Notes: generated by a model not told the origin, from the sequence alone. A stretch of 64,000 nt of DNA from CAYQOX01 sp964419335 (GCA_964419335.1 CAYQOX010000023.1:1-64000), one strand, 5' to 3'; positions 44,039 to 54,257 are shown, numbered from the stretch's first letter. Numbers and translations: made by a program.

Positions 44039-45175
44039 ATGAGATCAAAACCAATTCGACCCATTCTCAACATACTTTGGATATTCTTTTTTTCGGTAGG
44101 GTTCCTCGTGCTTCAATCTTGTAACGATCCCGAACCCCAAGTAGAAACTCTTGATATTGAGCCTTTGGTTGAACAAAAAAAGTATGATGAAGCGATATCC
44201 ACTTTAAAAAAAGCCTTGACCGAATTTCCTAAAAACACCGATCTGTTGTACAATCTCGCTGCCGTAGAACACATGCGTAGAAATATCAATGAAGCCTTAC
44301 GCATTACCCAAAGAGCTTTGAACTATGCACCCAATGAAGATAACCTTCTCTTGCTGGCTTCCGAATTACATCTTGAGAATGGCCATGTTGAAGAAAGCCT
44401 GCAGTTTTTTAATCGTCTCAATGAACAGACACAACAAACCGCACGCGGGCAATGGTTATACGGTATTCTTCATTCCCATTTACGCCATTGGCAACAGGCT
44501 GAAGGGTGTTTTCGTGCAGCCATCTCTTTAGATGAATCCTCCAGCGCAGCGAAAGCCGCATTGGCTTTAAGCTTAATTCGGCAAAATCGCATCGATGAAG
44601 CCAAAGAAATTCTTCAAAACTTGGAAGATCAGGATCAACAATCAAGCGAAACCCTTCATCAAATGGCGGAATGTTATTTGCTTTTGGGGAATGCAGAAAA
44701 AGCGAAATCATTGGCGCAACAATTAGTGGAAGAACGTCCCAATGATGCCCAGGTTTGGTCGCTGATGGGAAGAACTGAGATGATTCTGTTAAACTTTGGT
44801 GAATCAGAAAGCGCCTTTACTCGTGCGATTGCGGCGCCAAACTCCATCCCCTGGCATAAGGTGCAATATGCAGAAATGCTTTTTGCGGCGCAACGTGAAG
44901 ATGAAGCCTTGGCTCAAGCCTTGGAAGTGGAAGAAAAACTTTCCCAAAATGACATTCAAATCCACAATCCAACACTTTACAACCTGTTAGCGACCCTCTA
45001 TGCCCGGAAAGGACAAATTTTACTGGCACGCAAATTCTTGAATCAATCTCTTTTGATCGATACCAACCAACCAAAAGTACAACAGTTGATTCAGCAGATC
45101 AACCAAGCCGAAGAAGGAAATCTTCCAGAACAAACACCTCCCATGGATATTCCTTCAGCGACCGAAGAACCCTAA
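44039..45175 (+). CDS. TPR-repeat protein, probable lipoprotein
   Basis: 378 residues. An N-terminal hydrophobic segment (about 12-27) ends in VLQSC, a plausible lipobox with Cys28 although Gln at -2 is unusual. Eight or nine TPR units fill residues 40-350 (for example KYDEAISTLKKALTEFP and LLYNLAAVEHMRRNINEAL). The C terminus is Pro/Glu-rich. TPR lipoproteins act as assembly scaffolds, such as PilF/PilW in pilus secretin assembly; a role with the T2SS is possible but not shown. hpt follows 25 bases later. Confidence 0.8.
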   Translation: MRSKPIRPILNILWIFFFSVGFLVLQSCNDPEPQVETLDIEPLVEQKKYDEAISTLKKALTEFPKNTDLLYNLAAVEHMRRNINEALRITQRALNYAPNEDNLLLLASELHLENGHVEESLQFFNRLNEQTQQTARGQWLYGILHSHLRHWQQAEGCFRAAISLDESSSAAKAALALSLIRQNRIDEAKEILQNLEDQDQQSSETLHQMAECYLLLGNAEKAKSLAQQLVEERPNDAQVWSLMGRTEMILLNFGESESAFTRAIAAPNSIPWHKVQYAEMLFAAQREDEALAQALEVEEKLSQNDIQIHNPTLYNLLATLYARKGQILLARKFLNQSLLIDTNQPKVQQLIQQINQAEEGNLPEQTPPMDIPSATEEP

Positions 45176-45200
45176 GTATTTTTAGAATCAGGTTTGATTC

Positions 45201-45716
45201 ATGGAAGAGAAACACATCTTAATCCAACGGGAAGATCTTACTCAACGCATTCACCAACTCGCTCGGGAAATTAACCAAAGTTATACGCATGAAGAGGTGA
45301 TCTTGGTCACTGTCTTAAAAGGGGGTGTCGTGTTTCTTGTGGATTTAATGAAAGAACTGCAAATGGATCTCGAACTCGCCTTTCTCTATCTATCCAGCTA
45401 TGCCGGAGAAAAAAAACCCATCAGCAAAGTTCGTGAATATTCTTTACCCTTCCCTTCCTTAAAGGATCGTCATGTTTTGCTTATCGAAGACATATTGGAT
45501 ACGGGGGCGAGTTTTTCCTACGCATGGAAACGATGTCAGGAACAGGTCCCTCGTTCTCTCAAATCTTGTGTTCTACTTGTGAAAGACCGGGATCGAGAAG
45601 TGGAAGTCCCTCCGATTGATTACTGCGGCTTTCATATTCCCAATGTATTTGTTGTAGGCTACGGGTTGGATTACCAAGAGAAATACAGAAACTTACCTTA
45701 TATCGCTACCATGTAA
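45201..45716 (+). CDS. hpt: Hypoxanthine phosphoribosyltransferase
   Basis: Purine salvage enzyme converting hypoxanthine or guanine and PRPP to IMP or GMP. The 171-residue protein has the PPi loop VLKGG, the SSYAG flexible-loop segment, the PRPP-binding loop VLLIEDILDTGAS and the C-terminal FVVGYGLDYQEKYRNLPYI that contacts the base. All are canonical. It lies 25 bases after the TPR gene and converges with the GGCT-like gene. Confidence 0.96.
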   Translation: MEEKHILIQREDLTQRIHQLAREINQSYTHEEVILVTVLKGGVVFLVDLMKELQMDLELAFLYLSSYAGEKKPISKVREYSLPFPSLKDRHVLLIEDILDTGASFSYAWKRCQEQVPRSLKSCVLLVKDRDREVEVPPIDYCGFHIPNVFVVGYGLDYQEKYRNLPYIATM

Positions 45717-45731
45717 GAATGGAATGCATAG

Positions 45732-46205
45732 TTACCCCACGGTGGGATGGTTTTTTAACCAATGAAGAAAATAATCCGAGACAGGATGATGAGAGGCGGC
45801 GCGGATCAACTGCCGAATATCCTTTGCAGAAGGTAACAGCCCCCGAGAGGTAACATCCGGCCATCCCGCATAAGTGAAAGCCAGAATACGCTTTCCACTT
45901 GCGTTGTATAGTTTTACTTGTTTTCGATAATAACGTAAAGAAGAAACCTCATAGAGTTCATCCAGTTTCTCCAAATCGCTTTCATCCATCGTATACAAAA
46001 CCCCTTCTACTTGAGAGTTTGCCGATGGCATAATATTGGGTAAACCTTGCCGTTCCATCCGCATCAGTTCATCACGCATTACATTGAATACTAATTGATA
46101 GCCCTTCAGGATGGCGGATTCGGTCGCATAGATGTTTATATGATGACCGCGTAATTCCTCCGAATCCATGTGATGGTTATAGGCAAAATAATAGACCTTC
46201 TCCAT
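45732..46205 (-). CDS. Gamma-glutamylcyclotransferase-like (AIG2/GGCT fold) protein
   Basis: About 157 residues. YYFAYNHHMDS at the N terminus corresponds to the YFAYGSNM substrate loop of GGCT proteins, with Asn-His-His in place of Gly-Ser-Asn; VEGVLYTMDESDLEKLDELYE matches the region with the catalytic acid. The family cleaves gamma-glutamyl amino acids or related amides. The altered loop leaves the substrate open. The ATG at 46205 has AAAGGG at 6 bases, better than the ATG at 46247. It follows gspD by 63 bases and may be read from the same transcript. Confidence 0.8.
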   Translation of the reverse strand: MEKVYYFAYNHHMDSEELRGHHINIYATESAILKGYQLVFNVMRDELMRMERQGLPNIMPSANSQVEGVLYTMDESDLEKLDELYEVSSLRYYRKQVKLYNASGKRILAFTYAGWPDVTSRGLLPSAKDIRQLIRAASHHPVSDYFLHWLKNHPTVG

Positions 46206-46268
46206 ACCCAACCCTTTCTTTCGAACGGTGGAAGCTTTCCCAAGCAAGAAAACGATTTTTTATCGAGA

Positions 46269-48404
46269 TTAAAATGAGTCGTCGTTCGAGTAGGTGCGAA
46301 TAACTCCTTCTTCTTGATTCGTACGACGGTTTGTTTGGTTAGAGTTCGAAGAACGCCCGCTATTATTTACGCGTTCACGCAGGCTCTTTGATTCCATCAT
46401 CCCGGGTTGCATATTATGGGAAGTTGCGTTGGCAGAAACACCTTCATCTTCCAGACGCTCCAAAGCTCTTTCGATGGCTTCCCGTTCGTGTTCTTCCTCG
46501 TCACTCCAATCCAAGAGGGCATCATCCACTTGGGTTTCAGCGAACCCCGTCGCCCCACGTTCTTGTAATTCTCTCACTCGTTCAACATTGTCCACCATGG
46601 CAAACTCGTAAGGATCATCAATATTAACAATACGTGGCGTAATAAATACAAGCAATTTTTGTTTGCTGCTGGAATCACTTCGGTTTTTAAATAGATTGCC
46701 AACGACAGGAATACTACTAAGAATAGGAACCCCAGAGTGGCTTTTATTCATTGTCCGGTTTATAATGCCACCCAAGACAACAGTTCTTCCACTTTTTACC
46801 GTCGCTTGCGTGTTGATAAAAGAGCCATCAACCGCTAATCCCTCTCCGAGATTCGAAAGCTGAACCCGACGGCTGCGGGTATCTTCCATCCCAATGAACA
46901 TTTCAATATATCCCGATTCTGATGAGTACACTTCCAAATCGATCTTCGTACCCACATCCCGGAATTGCTGGGTAAAATAATCCCCAGAACTATAACCACT
47001 CCCGTAATATCCCTGCTGCCGGGTGGCAAAAGGTTCTTGTGAACCAAGGACGAAAGAACCAATCCCACCATCTTGCACCAACAAGCGAGGACTCGCAATA
47101 ATCTCGGCCACTTTCTTTTCTACCATCGCCTCGACTTGGAGCCGATAGTTTCCTTCACGCACATCCAGAAGAGTTAAACCACTACCGGATGTCGATAAGA
47201 AAGGATTAAAAGAAAAGAAAGTAGTGGCACTACCAGTATTCGGGGCGGCAGGATTGCCGCCTTCACCGATATCGCTGCCAAAATCAGCGGAAGTTCCTAA
47301 AGAGAAAGATTTATCGTTATTGATTTGCACAATATCGGCTTCGATCCAAATTTGTTGCGTAGGTATATCGATTTGCTTGATTAATTGAACGGCCTGTTCC
47401 ACAACCGAAGGAATATCCCAAATAATGATACGGTTCGTCCGTGGATCAAAATCCAAATAACCATATTCCGTAAGAAACCCTTCGATCAAAGGGAGAACAT
47501 CCTCGGGCAGTGCGAAAGAAAGGGGAATAATAGCCGGTTCGATCGCCCGATCCAACTGCTCAATAATGGCCTGGGCACGATCCAAACGTTCAGGAGTATC
47601 GGTAATAATGATCTGGTTATTACGATAATCAATAAAAAGTTCCCCTTCAACCGTATTAACAACCCCCATCAATTGATCGGCGATTTCCTGGGCATTGGCA
47701 TAACGAATACGAAAAACCCGCGTTTGCGTTTCCACATCCAACCGTTGAAGCATTTGCCTCATGTCTTCAATGACTTCGGGAATATCTTCTACAATAAGTT
47801 GCCCCGTATCGTAGTCGGTAATAAGACGCCCATCAGAACTGAGCAAATTTTCAAAAGCGGCTTGGACCTCTTCTATATTCTTGTAAACCGGACGAAAAGT
47901 ATAACGCATCAAATCAACTGGAACCGCTTTTTCTTGAGCGATGGTTTGTGCATCCCCCACCCGGATCACTCCACTCTCAAGCACCATATAATCCAACCCA
48001 TTGGAAGGAAGGACGGTTTCTAATACCTCGCGAAGGGTTGGCCGTTCCAAACTAAAAGTCACCTTTTGGTTAATTCCACTATCCGTGATAATCTCAACCC
48101 CGGCTTGTTGCCCTACAAATTGAAGAATTTGAGTCAAATCATTATTACGGGCAGCGACAGTTCCCGGAATGGTCGCATCCAGATTGGGACCTCGTCCACG
48201 ACCTGTTTGTGCGGCTTCGGCTTCAGCCTCTTGCTGGGAGTCACCTTCTTGTTGAGGTTGAGCCCCTTGCTGTGGGGCTTCTTGTTGATTGGCATTGGCG
48301 GGTGTTGGGCGAGGTAAATTTTGTTGTTGAGCGAAACAAACTCCAGTCCCAATCGCGATATACAGTAGTAAATATACAGATAGTCTTGATATTGAATGAT
48401 TCAC
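46269..48404 (-). CDS. gspD: Type II secretion secretin GspD
   Basis: Outer-membrane channel of the T2SS. The 711-residue protein has a signal peptide (1-25, ending CFA), a Gln/Glu/Pro-rich linker to about 75, an N0 domain, three N-type ring domains (about 165-355, for example VFRIRYANAQEIADQLMG), and the secretin barrel with VPILSSIPVVGNLFKNR and LLVFITPRIV near 570-610. The last 100 residues are a low-complexity Ser/Asn/Glu tail that may be the S-domain. Last gene of the gsp operon, 55 bases after the GspC-like gene. Confidence 0.94.
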   Translation of the reverse strand: MNHSISRLSVYLLLYIAIGTGVCFAQQQNLPRPTPANANQQEAPQQGAQPQQEGDSQQEAEAEAAQTGRGRGPNLDATIPGTVAARNNDLTQILQFVGQQAGVEIITDSGINQKVTFSLERPTLREVLETVLPSNGLDYMVLESGVIRVGDAQTIAQEKAVPVDLMRYTFRPVYKNIEEVQAAFENLLSSDGRLITDYDTGQLIVEDIPEVIEDMRQMLQRLDVETQTRVFRIRYANAQEIADQLMGVVNTVEGELFIDYRNNQIIITDTPERLDRAQAIIEQLDRAIEPAIIPLSFALPEDVLPLIEGFLTEYGYLDFDPRTNRIIIWDIPSVVEQAVQLIKQIDIPTQQIWIEADIVQINNDKSFSLGTSADFGSDIGEGGNPAAPNTGSATTFFSFNPFLSTSGSGLTLLDVREGNYRLQVEAMVEKKVAEIIASPRLLVQDGGIGSFVLGSQEPFATRQQGYYGSGYSSGDYFTQQFRDVGTKIDLEVYSSESGYIEMFIGMEDTRSRRVQLSNLGEGLAVDGSFINTQATVKSGRTVVLGGIINRTMNKSHSGVPILSSIPVVGNLFKNRSDSSSKQKLLVFITPRIVNIDDPYEFAMVDNVERVRELQERGATGFAETQVDDALLDWSDEEEHEREAIERALERLEDEGVSANATSHNMQPGMMESKSLRERVNNSGRSSNSNQTNRRTNQEEGVIRTYSNDDSF

Positions 48405-48459
48405 GCGAAACCATCCCCCTTCTCAATTAGGCCTTGATGAAATGATAAAATTGCTTATG

Positions 48460-48990
48460 TCATTGAACCATCGTGGTTATATACCCTGTGGTCCCGCTAG
48501 CGACATGTTGAATCTTAACTCGTTGATCGTCAAAACCCTTTGACTCAACAGAAAGAATCTTGAAATCCCCATTCACGGGATCTGAACAAACTTCACCGAC
48601 TTTTTTCGTAAAATCTTCATTCTTATGATTACGTAATATCACCATATTCCCCATCGCCATAACAATCTTCCAATTTTTCCCTGGAACCACCGGCGTGGGC
48701 GTTGGTTCGGGTTTAGGAGTCGGAGTCGGTTTAGCTTTCCATTTCGCAAGCGCAACAAAGGCCTTGGTTTTACTAAACGTCAAGTTGTTTTCCCGCTGAT
48801 CGATGATGGCTTCTTCATTCCGTTGCTCGATCACATCATCAGGATTCACAACTTGATTTTGATATTTGGCAGTCGGATCATAATCGCGATTATTCATATA
48901 ATCCCGAATTTGAAATGCCAAAACCACAGAAGAACCAATGAGTGTAAGCAATAGAATCGTATACGTTAGAATGATTTGATTCTGTTTCAT
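48460..48990 (-). CDS. GspC/PilP-like inner-membrane protein of the T2SS
   Basis: 176 residues: one N-terminal membrane helix (about 7-27), a charged linker, a Pro/Thr run (PTPTPKPEPTPTP) near 90-102, and a small beta domain of about 70 residues. This layout and its place between the GspM/PilO-like gene and gspD match GspC or PilP, which link the inner-membrane platform to the secretin. Sequence alone gives no firm family match. It overlaps the upstream gene by 4 bases. Confidence 0.7.
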   Translation of the reverse strand: MKQNQIILTYTILLLTLIGSSVVLAFQIRDYMNNRDYDPTAKYQNQVVNPDDVIEQRNEEAIIDQRENNLTFSKTKAFVALAKWKAKPTPTPKPEPTPTPVVPGKNWKIVMAMGNMVILRNHKNEDFTKKVGEVCSDPVNGDFKILSVESKGFDDQRVKIQHVASGTTGYITTMVQ

Positions 48991-49601
48991 GATGTTTCCC
49001 TATCCTCGGGAGCCTCTCCTTCACGATATTCAATCAAACGGGATATGTGCATATCGACCATCAACAAACTGGTATCAGCATTAGGATTATTTCCCACATT
49101 CCGGCGATTCATCCCCATGCTGCCGTTATCATGCATTTGGTTGTCAATACGAAGAAAATCGACTTCCATGACTTTCGATTTTCTTTCAATGGAATACAGA
49201 AGTTGACCCAGCTGTAATGGAGTGCACTCAATATCATCAATTTGGTAAGTGATGATTTTAAAGTCATCTTCAGTTTGATGCTGCTTGGGTTGAATTCGTT
49301 GTCCTTTAATCCCTGTTTTTTCAAAGATTTCAGACAATGTTTGTCGAATCGCAATTTCCTGCTGAGTATCACTCCCAGGGAGTTTTAATTCTTCTTCCAT
49401 TTCATCAAATTTGGCTTTGATTTCGATGGCTTCACTTTGGACATCAAGTAGTTGTTCGATTTTATCCGACGTATCGGTCAAATCATCGTTAAGGACCAAC
49501 CAGGTTTCACCCAAGCTACGATAAGCATAGATGCCACCAAAACCAAGAGCAAGCAACAGTGTAATAACAAATAAATATTTTTCACTTTTGGTTTTAAACA
49601 T
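48987..49601 (-). CDS. gspM: GspM/PilO-like T2SS protein
   Basis: 204 residues with one membrane helix at about 10-26, a coiled coil (about 35-80) and a ferredoxin-like domain with TPLQLGQLLYSIERKS, the helix usual in PilO/GspM. It would pair with the PilN part of the upstream protein in the inner-membrane platform. The start is 16 bases after the PilM-PilN gene and the stop overlaps the next start (ATGA). Confidence 0.8.
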   Translation of the reverse strand: MFKTKSEKYLFVITLLLALGFGGIYAYRSLGETWLVLNDDLTDTSDKIEQLLDVQSEAIEIKAKFDEMEEELKLPGSDTQQEIAIRQTLSEIFEKTGIKGQRIQPKQHQTEDDFKIITYQIDDIECTPLQLGQLLYSIERKSKVMEVDFLRIDNQMHDNGSMGMNRRNVGNNPNADTSLLMVDMHISRLIEYREGEAPEDRETS

Positions 49602-49617
49602 TATGAACCTCTATTTC

Positions 49618-51270
49618 TTAACGTCGTGATCTTTTATCTTCCCAGTCCAAACGACAAGTCATGTTAAATTCAAGCACCTCTTTTTTTGAAGCCGAACCAA
49701 GCTCCAATTCCTTCGAATTGGTGTTATGCGTAATTCGAATCGAATCACCCAGGGCAGAACCCAACTCGTCTAAAAGCGCGAGAAAAGCATCCTCATTGGG
49801 TACTTGACCATTGATTTCCAACGATTGCCGTTTGGTAAAAGTAATATTGCTGATATAAACTTCCCGTCCTTGAAATAAGTTCATTATATTACGAAGAATA
49901 ACAAGAACGGATTGATCCTTATCGAGATACTCATCGACGTTATTAATCTTGGAGCGCATGGTGTTGAGCGCATTGGTATCCTGCGCAAGATCGTTATAAA
50001 ACACACGCATTTTCGAAGACTCTTTGTATTTTTGGTGCCAAGCAAGAAATCCCGCTCCCGCCAACAATGTAAAGATAAGAAAAACAAACAAGGCTATGTT
50101 TTTACGAAAAGTCGAACGCTGCCGAGCCTCTCGGTTTTGTACAAATTCATCTGGCAACAAGTTGACACCATTCTCGGGCTTATCCAACCCCCGCAAAGCC
50201 AATCCCACAGGCGTGGACATCTCGGTCCCCTTGTATTGATCGCTGGCCGGGAGTTCACCATTAAGCGGTGTTTCTATGGTGGCATTGGTTTTAATACGCA
50301 GATTCATTCCTCGGGGCGGCCCCGCCGGGAAATACCCTGCCCCCCCGCAAAGGATCATGCGATTGATCTTTAATCCTTCATGCTCGCTGCCAAACGCGCT
50401 TACCGAACGCAGTAATTCCATGCTGAGATGATCTACCCATTGGGAAAAATGCTCCTGCTCATGGGGATGTAAAGCTCCCGAAGCCGTTATCCTTCCTTGT
50501 AAATCGTTCCAACTTTTAGCCCCATTAAAACCTTTTAAGAGGCGATTTTCGTTGACTGGCAAACTTCGGCTAAATAAGATCACCCCTTGATGAAGAATTC
50601 CCAGTTTTACGCTAGAGCGCCCAAAATCTGCAATTGCCACGGTCTCTTCAGGCGGAATCATCCGTTCATAAGCGGCACATGCAGAGAAGATATCCACATC
50701 AATGGTTTCTACCTCGATATTGAGTTCATTGCACATGTCCATGTAGGGTTTAATTTCACGCCGAAGTACACACACCATCATGATGCGGGATTCATGATCA
50801 CTAATCCGTTCAATAACCTTAAAGGAAATGACTAAATCCTCCATAGGAAAAGGCACATGACGCTCTACATCAAAAAGAAGCATTTCTCTTAATTCCTCGA
50901 TATCGGAGGACGGCAAAGTCAAATAACGAATGGTAACCAAATCCCGGGGAAAACCTAAAACCACTCGACCTTCGAGTTTGCCATGCGTTTTGACCGCTTC
51001 TTTTAAAGCCTCTTTTTGACGGTTAAGTTTTTCTTCGGGATACTCGGCACCCTCGGGGTCAGAAAGGGGCACAACCGTAACTTTCCGAATATCAATATTA
51101 TTCAAATCATCCCCCGCCATCGTGATAATCTTCACAGAGAATGAGCCAATATCAATACCCGTTGAAAAGCGTTTTCCCCGCCCCAATTTTTTCTGCTGGT
51201 TTTGGGTGGTTTTCGCTTGCGTTTTTGGGGATGCGGTCGTTCTTTGTCGTTGTCTTCTCGCGCGTGCCAT
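49618..51270 (-). CDS. gspL: GspL-like PilM-PilN fusion protein
   Basis: 550 residues. A basic Gln/Thr-rich N terminus (1-35) precedes an actin-like PilM domain (about 37-370: GIDIGSFSVKII phosphate loop, ADFGRSSVKLGI, CGGAGYFPAG). Residues 395-415 are a membrane helix and 415-550 a PilN-type periplasmic domain with coiled coil and ferredoxin-like fold. The same layout as GspL, which recruits GspE to the membrane. In type IV pilus systems these are two genes. Located in the gsp operon between gspK and gspM. Confidence 0.88.
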   Translation of the reverse strand: MARARRQRQRTTASPKTQAKTTQNQQKKLGRGKRFSTGIDIGSFSVKIITMAGDDLNNIDIRKVTVVPLSDPEGAEYPEEKLNRQKEALKEAVKTHGKLEGRVVLGFPRDLVTIRYLTLPSSDIEELREMLLFDVERHVPFPMEDLVISFKVIERISDHESRIMMVCVLRREIKPYMDMCNELNIEVETIDVDIFSACAAYERMIPPEETVAIADFGRSSVKLGILHQGVILFSRSLPVNENRLLKGFNGAKSWNDLQGRITASGALHPHEQEHFSQWVDHLSMELLRSVSAFGSEHEGLKINRMILCGGAGYFPAGPPRGMNLRIKTNATIETPLNGELPASDQYKGTEMSTPVGLALRGLDKPENGVNLLPDEFVQNREARQRSTFRKNIALFVFLIFTLLAGAGFLAWHQKYKESSKMRVFYNDLAQDTNALNTMRSKINNVDEYLDKDQSVLVILRNIMNLFQGREVYISNITFTKRQSLEINGQVPNEDAFLALLDELGSALGDSIRITHNTNSKELELGSASKKEVLEFNMTCRLDWEDKRSRR

Positions 51271-51338
51271 AGTTATCTTAAATCCTAATTGTTTTTAACT
51301 CTCAAAACCAAAATCCAATGCCAGCGATGTAAAAAGTT

Positions 51339-52631
51339 CTAACTTAACTTCTCAATCTGTTCTCGAACATTATAAAGCGGTTCAATAAAGCGTATATGAG
51401 CTCTTGATTGCTGTAAGTCGCTCAATTCAAACGTATCCACCCCGAAAACAGGAAGACGATCCCACGGGATGTAAGTCCTCGCCACGATAGCGCGATACCC
51501 TTTTTGAATCCCTTCATATTCCGCCATACATGTCACAGTGAATTTATTGGAAGAGATGGAAGCATAACTTTCGGTCAAAAATTTCATAATATCTTCTGTA
51601 AAACCATTGACCTCGGTAAAGTGCATATCATCCATGTCCGAATTATCAATGGTTTTCAATACATGATCATCCGCCGTATAAATAATCCCATCGCGTCCAT
51701 CGCGATAATCCGCCCATTCCAACGCTAAACTTTCGGCACTATCGCCTAATGTGGGATAAAGAATCGCTTCGAAGACCTCGGGTTTAACTGTGTTTAAATT
51801 AATGCGATTTGTATACACCGTGAGAAAATTCGCCAACCCAAGATATTCTCCTTTTCGCAAATGACGCCGTCCAAATCGCCCCCGTGATTGTTGTTCGTTC
51901 GGATCGATCGTGCCAAAAACAATTTCAGGCGTCATCCCCGGAATCAACAGGAGCTCATCCACGGTTTCAAGAGGTGCGTTTTTAATCATCACTTCCGGGA
52001 TTTCCACCTCGTTGCGAGATCGGCGTTGGCGAGGATTATAATACGCCACCTCATCACTTCCATCACGGCCAAAACTGCTCTCACCGGTATCCGTCACCAC
52101 CGAATCACGATCCCGCCAATCAATCAAGGCTCCCGCTAAATGCATGGCCTCATCTTCTTCCACTCCCGTGAGTTCAATAAGGCGGGCAATTTGCTCGATA
52201 TTGGTTTTCATATTATTAATGGGGAATTTGGCGGACTCATCTTCTACAGTTACATAATAATAGCCAACCTTCTCTCCCGCCTCATAGAAGGGAAAATCAA
52301 TATACAAATTATCGTTATCGACTTCGCCTTCAGCCCACGCTTCATTCCCACCGTCATAGGAGAAGACATCATCCTCTTTAAACGAAAATACAGTTGAAAA
52401 CCGATCTTCTCCACTATCTTTTATTTTATCTTCTTGCAATAAGATCACCGCTTGACGTAACCCCACTTTGGCGAGTTCTTCGACCACCGTAACATCCCGT
52501 TGAAAACCAACCATTTTTATCTCCATACGCACTTGCTTGACATAAGACAGGGCAACGATGGACAAAACTACAATCACCCATAAGGTAATAACGAGCACAA
52601 TCCCTTGCTGGTTTTCTTTTATGTTTCTCAT
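51339..52631 (-). CDS. gspK: Minor pseudopilin GspK
   Basis: About 430 residues. The prepilin leader is MRNIKENQQG|IVLVITLWVIVVLSIVAL: Gly at -1 but Ile at +1 and no Glu at +5, exactly as in GspK, which caps the pseudopilus tip. The large globular domain contains a helix-hairpin-helix-like segment (ETVDELLLIPGMTPEIVFG) and LINLNTVKP-like INLNTVKPEVFEAIL typical of GspK. I chose the ATG at 52631 (AAGGAG at 8 bases); the frame is open to 52781. It begins one base after gspJ ends. Confidence 0.92.
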   Translation of the reverse strand: MRNIKENQQGIVLVITLWVIVVLSIVALSYVKQVRMEIKMVGFQRDVTVVEELAKVGLRQAVILLQEDKIKDSGEDRFSTVFSFKEDDVFSYDGGNEAWAEGEVDNDNLYIDFPFYEAGEKVGYYYVTVEDESAKFPINNMKTNIEQIARLIELTGVEEDEAMHLAGALIDWRDRDSVVTDTGESSFGRDGSDEVAYYNPRQRRSRNEVEIPEVMIKNAPLETVDELLLIPGMTPEIVFGTIDPNEQQSRGRFGRRHLRKGEYLGLANFLTVYTNRINLNTVKPEVFEAILYPTLGDSAESLALEWADYRDGRDGIIYTADDHVLKTIDNSDMDDMHFTEVNGFTEDIMKFLTESYASISSNKFTVTCMAEYEGIQKGYRAIVARTYIPWDRLPVFGVDTFELSDLQQSRAHIRFIEPLYNVREQIEKLS

Positions 52632-52632
52632 G

Positions 52633-53682
52633 TTATTGGCTCCTTTGGAGTTGCGGTAATGGATTACCTGGATTCCGAGGAGCAGCCCGTTGTCCTGCAG
52701 GCGCTGGGGCAGCCGAACCGGTTTCACGGGGAGGAGCACCCTCATTGGGCTGCCGTACGCTTCCTCCATCTCCCCGCTCAAAAAATTCAGGCCCCCTTTG
52801 CTGATTTCCTGCGGGAATATCAGAAGCCGTGGTCAATATTTCGCCGTTCTCTAATTCCAGCGTAATTTGCACAATCGCTGGTAATCCAATCTCCCGCAGA
52901 CGAACATCTTTGTGAGGATCAAAGTTGGGACTTTGTGGAGAGATTAGATTTTCCGATATGATTTTTTGTGAATCCCAAGAAGATTGCCACCGCTCTCCGC
53001 GTGAATAGCGAAAAGAAATCGAGTCAATTCCCTCCGCGATAACATGACGACGCTCAAGCCGCCCGTAACTGCCAATAAACTCCGTCAAGGGCATAGGTTC
53101 TTCAGGAGAGACCTCGCGATAACGGATGGGCTGTCCTTGATCAGAAATCACAGTCCCGGCTAGATTGGTATCAAATAAAGAGGCAAAGAACCAAGAAGCC
53201 TGTTTGACAGATAACAAAGAACGAAGGATATCCAAGACTAAACGACCATCCTCCACATGAAGACGGCATTCCTGCAAATCGAAAGGTGGATTCAATCCCA
53301 TCTGATATTTCTTACGCACAAACAAAACCGAATTTTTTTTGCCACGAAAACGAATGGCACCGGGATCATGTTCTCGAATCATTTCTCTTTGAGATTCTTC
53401 GAGAATAAAGTGCATTTGATCTGGATCGTAAAACTCGATGGAATCCTCGGGTCGCCAAAAAGCATCCGCCGCCAAGGCAAATCGTAGTTCCTCAGAGACT
53501 TGACGTAACCCAATACGTCCATTTTGATAAAGTTCCATCGCGCGTTGTCCACGTTCGAAAGCATCCATGCCTGCCTGCATAGCCGCAAACACGCTGCCAA
53601 GCACCAAAGCCAAGATGGTCATACCCAAGAGCATCTCGACTAAAGTAAATCCTTGTTTAAACGAGCGGATTTCACGCATCAT
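52633..53682 (-). CDS. gspJ: Minor pseudopilin GspJ
   Basis: 349 residues with the prepilin leader KQG|FTLVEMLLGMTILALV (Gly -1, Glu +5). The globular domain carries the beta-rich GspJ region ending around VQITLELENGEILTT, and the last 60 residues are Pro/Gly/Arg-rich and disordered, longer than usual. It overlaps gspI by 4 bases. With GspI and GspK it builds the pseudopilus tip. Confidence 0.9.
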   Translation of the reverse strand: MMREIRSFKQGFTLVEMLLGMTILALVLGSVFAAMQAGMDAFERGQRAMELYQNGRIGLRQVSEELRFALAADAFWRPEDSIEFYDPDQMHFILEESQREMIREHDPGAIRFRGKKNSVLFVRKKYQMGLNPPFDLQECRLHVEDGRLVLDILRSLLSVKQASWFFASLFDTNLAGTVISDQGQPIRYREVSPEEPMPLTEFIGSYGRLERRHVIAEGIDSISFRYSRGERWQSSWDSQKIISENLISPQSPNFDPHKDVRLREIGLPAIVQITLELENGEILTTASDIPAGNQQRGPEFFERGDGGSVRQPNEGAPPRETGSAAPAPAGQRAAPRNPGNPLPQLQRSQ

Positions 53683-54257
53683 CGTCGGCCTCGTCTGGAT
53701 CGGCTTCCTTGTTGACGACTATTTCCCCGGCGTCCGGGTTGGGTACCAAAAACAAGATCTTCATTATAACTGCCCATAGGAACTAAGGTTTTCAACTTAA
53801 AACTATCGGATCGATTATTATAAGAACGATAGCGTCGGCCTCGTCCTCGTTGCTCCTCTCCCCAAATTGTCCATACTTCTATAATGTACGCTTTGCGCCG
53901 AGGGTCGGCTTCTACGGTAGCGACCCAATTAAAATTCGGCTCTCCCATAGGCCTATAATTTCCACGAAATTCACCTGTTGAGGCTTCCTCCCGCATTTGC
54001 CCATGATAACTTAATTCGAATTCATGCAGTTTCGCTTGCGTAAGATAAACAGCCTTTGTCGTCTGATGAACCATTTTAGAAGCATTCATCGAATTCATAA
54101 TGGACCTCATCAAGACAGTCCCCGCGATAGCCAAGATTGTCATGGACATGAGCACTTCAAGCATGACAAAGGCACTCAAGGTGCAGCGCCCCTTTCGTGT
54201 AAAGGGAAAAGACCAAAGTATGCTTCTTGTATCACTATCGGAACGATGGACTTTCAT
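53679..54257 (-). CDS. gspI: Minor pseudopilin GspI
   Basis: 192 residues with a long leader (about 29 residues) and a cleavage site that reads LSA|FVMLEVLMSMTILAI, with Ala at -1 and Glu at +5. The short core after it contains KMVHQTTKAVYLTQAKLHEFEL, the GspI helix, and WVATVEADPRRKAYIIEVW strands. The end is Arg/Ser/Gly-rich. GAGG lies 5 bases before the ATG. It overlaps gspH by 23 bases and gspJ by 4. Confidence 0.88.
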   Translation of the reverse strand: MKVHRSDSDTRSILWSFPFTRKGRCTLSAFVMLEVLMSMTILAIAGTVLMRSIMNSMNASKMVHQTTKAVYLTQAKLHEFELSYHGQMREEASTGEFRGNYRPMGEPNFNWVATVEADPRRKAYIIEVWTIWGEEQRGRGRRYRSYNNRSDSFKLKTLVPMGSYNEDLVFGTQPGRRGNSRQQGSRSRRGRR